Source: Mycobacterium adipatum
GTDB lineage: Bacteria > Actinomycetota > Actinomycetes > Mycobacteriales > Mycobacteriaceae
Assembly (NCBI RefSeq): GCF_001644575.1
Contig: NZ_CP015596.1
Span: 2,728,001-2,792,000 of the forward strand
Length of the DNA stretch: 64,000 bases
Direction: 5' to 3'
Shown here: positions 58,439-64,000 of the stretch, one piece after another
Position numbering within the stretch: position 1 is the first letter of the stretch
How the letters are laid out: the number at the start of each line of letters is the position of its first letter
Notes under the pieces: generated by a model
What the model was told of the DNA's origin: nothing
Seen by the model: only the letters and a program-made list of their open reading frames with translations
Databases searched by the model: none
Position numbers and translations under genes: made by a program

Positions 58439-59017
58439 CTACTCGGTCTCCTGCGTGTCAGCGGTGGCGGTGCTCCAGTCGCGCCGAAGAAAACCGCGCT
58501 TCTTGGCCTGGGCGATCCAGCGGTCCAGAGTGGGGAGAGTCACCCCGAAGTAGTCGGCGGCGTAATCCCTTGGGGCCAGGCCAATCTCCCGTGCCCAACT
58601 GATCTGTGCGGCGACCTGGCGGTAGTGCTCATCGCCGAGGTTGCGGCGGCGCTTTCCTGGCTCTAGGTCGGGCCGGGCTGGGCCGGTCGGGTCATACACG
58701 TCACCGGCATCTGCGATGCCGTGCTCGGTCAAAGAGACGAACTTGGCGGCGGCCTTGGCTAGTCGGCGCACCGGGACGTTGCGCACAGCGGCGGGGTCAA
58801 TCTCGCAAGTCCCGGTCTCGGCGCACACCATCCGCAGCTCGGTCAGGCGGGGCGTTCCGGCGCTGCGGTCGATGCGTACCTGATACCGGAAAGGGTGCCC
58901 ATGCAGTGGGACTTGGATCAGGCCGTCGTCACTGCCGCGCTTACCACTCAGGCGTCGAATGTCATCGGCGAGAACGTCGCCCACGATGGGCGTGAAGGCG
59001 GGGTTATCACTCGTCAC
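58439..59017 (-). CDS. HTH protein of the integration module
   Basis: 192 aa from a GTG. The C-terminal 60 residues contain a helix-turn-helix (AADYFGVTLPTLDRWIAQAK, preceded by YRQVAAQISWAREIGL) typical of small actinobacterial mobile-element proteins. The N-terminal part is not recognised. It sits two bases before the integrase start and is divergent from the putative excisionase, so it may control integration or the switch between the two directions. Confidence 0.7.
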   Translation of the reverse strand: MTSDNPAFTPIVGDVLADDIRRLSGKRGSDDGLIQVPLHGHPFRYQVRIDRSAGTPRLTELRMVCAETGTCEIDPAAVRNVPVRRLAKAAAKFVSLTEHGIADAGDVYDPTGPARPDLEPGKRRRNLGDEHYRQVAAQISWAREIGLAPRDYAADYFGVTLPTLDRWIAQAKKRGFLRRDWSTATADTQETE

Positions 59018-59086
59018 GAAAAGATGATAACCATAAAGATAGCAAAACGCCTAGACAACTATCACTAATCAAGTCAATGTGAAGAC
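59018..59086. promoter_or_regulatory. Divergent control region between the int and xis units
   Basis: This 69-bp AT-rich segment separates the two opposing units. GATAG and CTATC form an inverted repeat across it and TGATAA/TATCA-like elements recur. It must hold both promoters and is the likely binding site of the HTH protein or Xis. Confidence 0.5.
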
Positions 59087-59335
59087 ATGCCTGATTTAAC
59101 CGACACCACAAAGACTTACCCGTCGCTGGAGCGCCTGCGCCAGGGGCCGCCCACCGTGAGCATTGAGACCTCCGCTGAATACCTTGGTGTGTCAAGGGCT
59201 TTCGCCTACTCGATGGCCAAGACGGGCCGACTGCCCGTGATCCACCTCAGCGCGAAGCGGAAACGGGTGCCCACCTCGAAGCTGCTCAAGATGCTGGAGG
59301 GGGAAACCGCCCAGGCCGCCGGGGGTGCCGCGTGA
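59087..59335 (+). CDS. xis: Putative excisionase (small HTH protein)
   Basis: 82 aa. A MerR/Xis-type helix-turn-helix is visible: SIETSAEYLGVSRAFAYSMA then TGRLPVIHLSAKRKRVP. This is the layout of excisionases in actinobacterial integrative elements. It is divergent from the int unit and first in the rightward operon. Its stop overlaps a GTG of a 30-codon frame. Confidence 0.75.
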   Translation: MPDLTDTTKTYPSLERLRQGPPTVSIETSAEYLGVSRAFAYSMAKTGRLPVIHLSAKRKRVPTSKLLKMLEGETAQAAGGAA

Positions 59336-59424
59336 ACCTCTATCGAACGAGTGCCTTCGAGGCGCGGCTGGAGGTGTACACGGTGATGCTGAACAGGTTG
59401 GCGCGCACTGTTTTTGGCCCCTGA
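59332..59424 (+). CDS. Small coupled ORF (30 aa) after xis
   Basis: A GTG overlapping the xis stop (GTGA) opens a 30-codon frame (MNLYRTSAF…LARTVFGP). The overlap is the only support. The sequence is not recognised. Confidence 0.3.
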   Translation: MNLYRTSAFEARLEVYTVMLNRLARTVFGP

Positions 59425-59557
59425 CAACAGCGATGCCGCACCAACTCCGCGCGTTTGGCTTCGGCGCGATGTGAGCCGGTGCGGCATCACCCCAACGACG
59501 ACCCGCCGCCCAGGTGGGTCAACCCCTCTAGACCGACCAAAACCCAGAAGGAACATT

Positions 59558-59599
59558 GTGAATACTACCGCCAAGTCCGGCGACGAGGCCCGCCGATGA
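59558..59599 (+). CDS. 13-residue leader peptide before the RepA-like gene
   Basis: A GTG after a strong AGAAGGA site opens MNTTAKSGDEARR and ends in ATGA, which is also the start of the next gene. The RepA-like gene has no good site of its own, so this peptide may set its translation level. A 61-codon frame from 59414 ends at the same place and is an alternative. Confidence 0.35.
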   Translation: MNTTAKSGDEARR

Positions 59600-61533
59600 G
59601 CGGCGTCAACGGGGCTGACCCGTTCGCCGCTGTCGCTGACCCGGTGGGCTATTCGCCCGAACGCACGCTGGCTGAGGAGCCGGACCATCCTGACCCCGCC
59701 TCGGCGTTCCCGATTGAGATGGTGGTGCACAGCCTTGGCGCTGAACCCGGCGACGAGATCGCGGCGTACCTGACCGAGCCATCGCAATGGGAGCGCCTGC
59801 GAACCTGGGGGGCGCAGCAAGGGATCAGCATCGTCGCGCCCAACCCGGTCACCGAACGTGAGGGCACCCGATTCGAGGATCTGGGCGCGTTACCGGCAGG
59901 CGTGGCGGTGATGCTGAGCCCCGACCTGGACGGCACCAGCAAGGCCCAGGTTGCAGAGTTCATCGAGAACGCGGTGCTCTACGGCGACATCTCCGACCCT
60001 GAGGCCGAGCTGGCGCAGCGGGCCAAGGAGATCGACGCGCGCAAGCGTGAGCGGTCCGCCCAGCAGCAGCGGCTCAAGAAGGTCAGCGTCCCGCCTCACA
60101 CGCCTTACAGCCTGGCCGAGATCGAGACCCGTTGCGGGCCTGAGGTGGCCGACCGCGCCCGTCGGATGATCGCGCAGCACAACACCGACACCTGGAACAT
60201 GGGTCCGGCCGCCCGCAAGAAGCGCCGCGAGGAGCGCCCCTATCTGGTCAGCGCCGCCGATCTGGTCGGCCCGCTCGGGGTGGAGCCCGAGACCATCAAG
60301 GCGCTCACGGCGGCGACCGCCACCGACATCAGCGCCGCGTGGGCCGAACTGGCCGACGCGCGGACCCTGCACAAGTCGGGCGGCAATGCTGTCCAGAATC
60401 CGGTGAGCCGCCGCTGGCGCACCCTCAATGACCTCGACAACTTGCCGGGCGCTGACTGGCTGGTGAACCAGTTCTTGCCGGCCTCTTCACTGGTGCACCT
60501 GATCGGCATGTCTCAGTCCCTCAAGAGCTTCATCGCGCTCGATATGGCGCTGGCGTTGGCCAGCGGCACGCCGTTCGCCGGGTCGCCGAGGTTCGGGGTG
60601 AGCGAGCCGGTGCCCGTGCTGTACGTGGTCGGTGAGGGCGTGCGTGGCATCGCGAAGCGCGTGCGGGCGTGGTGCAAGCAGCGCGGCATCGACCGCCGTC
60701 AAGTGATGGCCAACTTGATCGTGCTGGAAGGCGCGGCGCAGCTCGGCTCCCAGCGCGACATGGATGACGTGACCGCCAAGGTGGTCGAGACCGGCGCGCA
60801 GCTGGTGGTGTTCGACACCCAGGCACGCTGCACCGTTGGGCTGGAGGAAAACTCGGCCACCGACCAAGGGCGCGCCGTGGCCCAGCTCGACACGCTCATG
60901 CGCCGGACGGGCGCGGCGGTGCTGGTGTTGCACCACACCACCAAGGCTGACCCCCGCAACGCGCGCGGATCGGTGGCGTGGCTGAACGCAGTCGACGTGC
61001 AGCTGATCGCGCTGCGAGACAGCCCCAAGGCCATGGAGGTCACCGTCGAGATCGGCAAGATGAAGGACGACGCCGTGAAGGGGCCGTACCAGCTCACGGC
61101 GGTCAAGGTCGAGCTACCCGGCGGCGACGATTCTCTGGTGATCGGGCCAGGCCCTGACCCGCACGCTGGCGAGGTCGACCCCGACCTGCCGATGGAGAAG
61201 TGGACGGGCAAGGGCAAGGCGTTCGTCAAGCCGATGTACGCGCTCGCCCAGGAGGCGTGCATCCCTGGTGAGGGTCTGACCCAGACGCGGCTGGCGGAGA
61301 TGGCCAACGAGGTGACCGGCGAGGAGCGGACCCACTCGGGCATCACGCGCAAGGTGCGCCGGGTGTGCAGCAAGCACACCGCCACCGAGGCCGTAAAGCT
61401 GTTGGTAGAGCACAAGAAGCTGGTGGTCGCCAAGCGCGATCCCCTCGGCCATGTGTTCTATGAGCCCGTCGACTACCGGCCGTCTGACCCCGCCGCCATC
61501 AGCGCGTTGACCGGCCCGGCCCCGGCGGCCTGA
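59596..61533 (+). CDS. RepA-like AAA ATPase (replication protein of the element)
   Basis: 645 aa. The N-terminal 280 residues are not recognised. From ~290 a RecA-fold domain of the hexameric RepA/AAA_25 type begins: nucleotide loop HLIGMSQSLKSF (Lys310, Ser311; the GK of the usual GxxxxGKS is LK), VLYVVGEG, Walker B LVVFDTQARC (Asp407), and VLHHTTKADPRNARGS. The C-terminal part looks like a winged-helix region (TRLAEMANEVTGEERTHSG). It should act as the helicase loader or helicase of element replication, next to the repeat-rich block that follows. Confidence 0.8.
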   Translation: MSGVNGADPFAAVADPVGYSPERTLAEEPDHPDPASAFPIEMVVHSLGAEPGDEIAAYLTEPSQWERLRTWGAQQGISIVAPNPVTEREGTRFEDLGALPAGVAVMLSPDLDGTSKAQVAEFIENAVLYGDISDPEAELAQRAKEIDARKRERSAQQQRLKKVSVPPHTPYSLAEIETRCGPEVADRARRMIAQHNTDTWNMGPAARKKRREERPYLVSAADLVGPLGVEPETIKALTAATATDISAAWAELADARTLHKSGGNAVQNPVSRRWRTLNDLDNLPGADWLVNQFLPASSLVHLIGMSQSLKSFIALDMALALASGTPFAGSPRFGVSEPVPVLYVVGEGVRGIAKRVRAWCKQRGIDRRQVMANLIVLEGAAQLGSQRDMDDVTAKVVETGAQLVVFDTQARCTVGLEENSATDQGRAVAQLDTLMRRTGAAVLVLHHTTKADPRNARGSVAWLNAVDVQLIALRDSPKAMEVTVEIGKMKDDAVKGPYQLTAVKVELPGGDDSLVIGPGPDPHAGEVDPDLPMEKWTGKGKAFVKPMYALAQEACIPGEGLTQTRLAEMANEVTGEERTHSGITRKVRRVCSKHTATEAVKLLVEHKKLVVAKRDPLGHVFYEPVDYRPSDPAAISALTGPAPAA

Positions 61534-62087
61534 CAAGTCGACGGGCCGCGCCGTGTCAGCCGCCGCCCACACCGTCTCACCATCCTCGAAACTGGCTCTG
61601 AGCTGCGGAAACCCACCCCCCACCCACCTTGAGCGCGCGCCAGGGTGGGTGGGGGTAGCCCCTGATATCGAAAAACCGCTGGTCAGGGCGTTTCCCGCCG
61701 ACCTCCGTCAGGGTGGGCCTGGGGTGGGTCCGGCCCCATCTCGGTGTGGTGGTGACCCACCCTGACCCAAGTCCCGACCCACCCCGCCTGAGCTGCGAAA
61801 ACCCACCCAGACCCACCCGAAGACCCACCCTCAGCCCAACCCCACCCAAGTGTCGTCCCCCCCCTATGTAATAGGGGGACTTGGGGGTAGGGGACCCACA
61901 GCGAAGATGACCGCGCCGCCTGGCGCTGGGCCATGCAAGGAGCGGCGGCACCATCACTGGCGCGCCCGCTGGCTGGCTCAGCCGGGCAGGTGTGGGAGCG
62001 GCGGCACAGTCATTGGAGCCGAATCCTGTTGATTACCCGAGTAACTCGGTATTCTCGTTCTGCACCCTATGAAGACACAATGGGTAC
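61534..62087. other. Iteron-rich non-coding block, candidate replication origin
   Basis: No plausible gene lies in this 554-bp block. It contains at least ten copies of CCCACCC or its complement GGGTGGG between 61611 and 61848. TCAGGGTGGG (61708-61717) and CCCACCCTGA (61756-61765) form a perfect 10-bp inverted repeat. A 21-bp repeat occurs at 61598-61618 and 61788-61808 with one mismatch. A hairpin CCCCCTAT-GTA-ATAGGGGG lies at 61860-61878, and another imperfect hairpin (CCGAG-TAA-CTCGG type) at about 62038-62052. The arrangement right after a RepA-like gene suits an iteron origin. Confidence 0.5.
61860..61878. repeat. Perfect short hairpin at the end of the iteron block
   Basis: CCCCCTAT (61860-61867) and ATAGGGGG (61871-61878) form an 8-bp stem around GTA. 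It marks the right boundary of the CCCACCC repeats. It could be a replication-fork or transcription stop signal. Confidence 0.6.
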
Positions 62088-62585
62088 ATGGCACCAACGA
62101 TGAACCGGCAGGACTCCCGTGGCCGCGCTGAGGAGGCGTTCCGACTGCGGGCGGCGGGGCGCACCTGGGCCGAGATCAGCCGCACGCTCGGGTACAAGAG
62201 TCGGGGCGCGGCGGCCCTGGCCGTGAAACGCATGATGGACCGCAACCCGCCCGCCACCGCCGAGAACGCCCGCGCCACCGCTGACGAGAGCCTGCGCATC
62301 ACTCAGTCGGTTCTGTTCGGTCGGCTGGCAGCGGCGACTCAGCGCGGCGACGACGAGACCCTCACCAAGGTGGCCAAGGAGATTCGCGCCACCGTGGCCG
62401 AGCGGTCCAAGCTGGCCGGGGCCTACGCGCCCGAGCGCCAGCAGGTGGACGTGAACGTGACCACCGACGCCACGGCCATCATCGACCGCATGGAATCCGA
62501 GCTGCTGGCCCTGGTGGCTCAGCGGCCTGCCCAGACCGCCCTGGGCGGCAACATCATCGACGCCGAGATCGAGGAGATCCGATGA
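62088..62585 (+). CDS. HTH protein resembling a phage terminase small subunit
   Basis: 165 aa. An N-terminal helix-turn-helix (AFRLRAAGRTWAEISRTLGY, RGAAALAVKRMM) is followed by long charged helices and a KLAGAYAPERQQVDV segment, a layout I associate with small terminase subunits of actinobacteriophages and phage satellites. No large terminase is visible in the window. If correct, the element may redirect the packaging of a helper phage. A plain DNA-binding regulator is the alternative. Confidence 0.55.
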   Translation: MAPTMNRQDSRGRAEEAFRLRAAGRTWAEISRTLGYKSRGAAALAVKRMMDRNPPATAENARATADESLRITQSVLFGRLAAATQRGDDETLTKVAKEIRATVAERSKLAGAYAPERQQVDVNVTTDATAIIDRMESELLALVAQRPAQTALGGNIIDAEIEEIR

Positions 62586-63049
62586 CCATCACCACCCCCG
62601 AAGACGCAATCAAGGCGGCGTCGTCCATCGCCCGTGACGTGGCCGACGGCAGGCTGACGCCCGCCGACATGGAGGCCCAACTCCAGACCGAGCTGCGCGC
62701 CCTGGTCGGTACCGTTGTTGGCGAAGGCGATCCGCTGTTCGACCTCCAGGTTGAGATCGCGCGCGGCGTGCTGGCCGTCGGCGGCATCCCTGTCGATGAG
62801 CTGGCCGAGTGGCTGGCGGTGGCCCGCCACCGGGCCGGCGAGCCCGTCAGCGTGCCCGAGCCCGACGATGCCCCGCCCGAGCCGGTTTCGTTGCCCACCG
62901 TGGCGCTCAGCCCCGAGTCTGTTGACGTTGAGGCCATCACCGAGACCCCCGCCGACGCTGAGCCCGCCCCGGTGGTCACGCCGCCGCGCCAGGCCGACGG
63001 GTATGACCCGCTGGCCGGGTGGCAGCCCGGCGGCGCGCGCCGACGCTGA
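62582..63049 (+). CDS. Unknown element protein coupled to the terminase-like gene
   Basis: 155 aa from an ATG overlapping the previous stop (ATGA). The N-terminal ~85 residues are helical and acidic. The C-terminal ~70 residues are Pro/Glu/Val-rich and probably disordered. No family was recognised. The coupling suggests a partner of the preceding protein. Confidence 0.6.
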   Translation: MTITTPEDAIKAASSIARDVADGRLTPADMEAQLQTELRALVGTVVGEGDPLFDLQVEIARGVLAVGGIPVDELAEWLAVARHRAGEPVSVPEPDDAPPEPVSLPTVALSPESVDVEAITETPADAEPAPVVTPPRQADGYDPLAGWQPGGARRR

Positions 63050-63186
63050 GCAGACCGTCTCGAAACTTTAGCTTTGAGACACCTCCGCGCTACGCTGCTG
63101 GCACTGCCATCAACGGTGGTGGCGCGTCTCGAAAGTTGTCTCGTATTGAAATGATGTCGCACCGCTTTTTGAGATAGGCTCAGGCC
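63050..63186. promoter_or_regulatory. res-like site of the serine recombinase
   Basis: A 24-bp dyad GTCTCGAAAC…GCTTTGAGAC (63057-63080) is followed by GTCTCGAAA (63126-63134), GTCTCG (63138-63143) and a TTGAGAT half-site near 63170-63175. Three spaced subsites of a shared half-site directly before the recombinase are the pattern of a resolvase res site and would also allow autoregulation. Confidence 0.6.
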
Positions 63187-63789
63187 ATGACAACCGCCAC
63201 AGCTGAGGCCACCGGCACCCTCCTCGGCTATGCCCGCGTGTCCACCGGCCACCAGTCCCTGGACGCCCAGGCTGACGCGCTCACAGCCGCCGGGGTGGAG
63301 CCGGCCAGGGTCTACTCGGACAAGCTCACCGGCACTTCCACCAAGGAGCAGCGGCCCGGCCTGGCCGCTGTTCTCGACTACGCCCGCGAGGGCGACACCA
63401 TCATGGTGGTCGGCATAGATCGCCTGGGCCGCAACGCCGCCGAGGTGATGCTGACCATTCGCGACCTCGGCAAGCGCGGCATCGCGCTGCGGTCGCTGCG
63501 GGAGGGCATCGACACCACCAACGCCACCGGGCGCATGATCGCCGGGGTGCTGGCGTCACTGGCTGAGCTGGAGCTGGAGCTGGGCCGTGAGCGCCGGGCC
63601 GCCGCCAAGGCGTCACGCAAGGCCCGCGACCTTCCGATCGGTCGGCCCCGTTCACTGACCGCTGATCAGATCGCCTTGGCCGAGCGGATGCGCGCCAGCG
63701 GTGAGCCGGTGCCGGTGATCGCCGAAACCCTCGGCGTGAGCCGTGCGACGCTGTACCGGACCCTGGCCGAGAAGGAGACCGCACGATGA
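63187..63789 (+). CDS. Serine recombinase / resolvase
   Basis: 200 aa. The catalytic Ser is in LLGYARVSTGHQSLDAQ, the conserved Arg residues are in VVGIDRLGRNAAEV, and the long E helix is followed by a Hin-type HTH (IAETLGVSRATLYRTLAEKE). It is the short resolvase/invertase class. It probably resolves dimers or inverts DNA within the element using the repeats directly upstream. The stop overlaps the next gene (ATGA). Confidence 0.92.
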   Translation: MTTATAEATGTLLGYARVSTGHQSLDAQADALTAAGVEPARVYSDKLTGTSTKEQRPGLAAVLDYAREGDTIMVVGIDRLGRNAAEVMLTIRDLGKRGIALRSLREGIDTTNATGRMIAGVLASLAELELELGRERRAAAKASRKARDLPIGRPRSLTADQIALAERMRASGEPVPVIAETLGVSRATLYRTLAEKETAR

Positions 63790-64000
63790 CCCGCCAGAAC
63801 TGGACCGAGGCCGACACTATCGCCGCTGATGACCTGTACCGGCGGCTCGGTGAGAAGCGGCTGGGTGCCACGCACCCCGAGGTTGTCGCGTTGGCCGAGC
63901 GGTTGGGCCGCGAACCGTCGGCGGTCGCGGCTCAGATCAACAACCTGCACAAGGCCCACAGGAACACTCACTGGCGTGCTAGCGAGATGGCCCGCAAGGC
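63786..64000 (+). CDS. Partial element protein, DNA-binding-like N-terminus
   Basis: About 71 residues are visible from an ATG that overlaps the resolvase stop; the gene runs off the window. The segment HPEVVALAERLGREPSAVAA looks like a helix-turn-helix. The family is not recognised. Confidence 0.5.
   Translation, partial: MTRQNWTEADTIAADDLYRRLGEKRLGATHPEVVALAERLGREPSAVAAQINNLHKAHRNTHWRASEMARK

Noticed and set aside
61577..61957. Minus-strand 126-codon frame through the CCCACCC block
   Set aside because: The translation is a low-complexity Gly/Arg/Val product of the DNA repeats. A non-coding origin-like block is the better reading.

Overview
The window is GC-rich chromosomal DNA of a rapidly growing mycobacterium (Mycolicibacterium/Mycobacterium type). 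The diagnostic content is a complete FAS-II mycolate operon (fabD-acpM-kasA-kasB-accD6) with its regulator mabR, a homodimeric-type aceE, an MmpL transporter, mycothiol-linked enzymes (mscR and a maleylpyruvate-isomerase-like protein), ahpE, a 13E12/DUF222 HNH protein and a PE-PPE-domain hydrolase. Gene order from the Hsp70-like protein (26.4 kb) to ahpE (55.5 kb) resembles, from memory, the M. tuberculosis Rv2264c-Rv2238c block in reverse, with gaps and inserts. No alignment was run.

Layout. 1-750: the start of a gene leaving the window on the minus strand (AbiEi-antitoxin-like), a 41-bp palindrome in front of it, and a tRNA-like 3' half that looks like an integration scar. 753-16098: an accessory stretch with a secreted hydrolase carrying a charged repeat tail, a coupled pair of thiol-type enzymes, a self-sufficient CYP102-type P450, a secreted GH5 enzyme, SDR, HNH, YdcF and alpha/beta hydrolase genes, a GAF-GGDEF diguanylate cyclase and an MmpL. 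16187-21537: a minus-strand series (Pif1-like helicase with BRCT, NCS2 permease, TVP38 protein, transglutaminase) joined by start/stop overlaps. 21696-31068: envelope and secreted proteins, including a 135-aa protein made of six 12-residue repeats followed by twelve consecutive Cys-x-x triplets. 31243-42242: formaldehyde/S-nitrosomycothiol detoxification (mscR plus MBL), a LuxR regulator with a methyltransferase, dagK with an ADPS-like oxidase, and TetR-glpD. 42241-44118: a LysR/SDR cassette between two 86-bp direct repeats, each holding a bidirectional terminator hairpin. 44110-55455: FAS-II, mabR, aceE and ahpE.

From tRNA-Val (55504) to the window end lies an integrated mobile element of at least 8.4 kb, of which only the left end is visible. 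It carries a lone P-loop ATPase between the tRNA and the integrase, a tyrosine integrase with an unusual insertion, a putative excisionase, a RepA-like ATPase, an iteron-rich non-coding block, a terminase-small-subunit-like protein and a serine resolvase with its own res-like site. This could be a phage satellite or an integrative plasmid. The lone ATPase is the most likely unexplored cargo function.

The strongest candidates for something undescribed are the Cys-x-x repeat protein coupled to an SDR, the terminator-flanked LysR/SDR cassette, the helicase/exonuclease-like/BRCT fusion, and the integrase-ATPase end of the mobile element.
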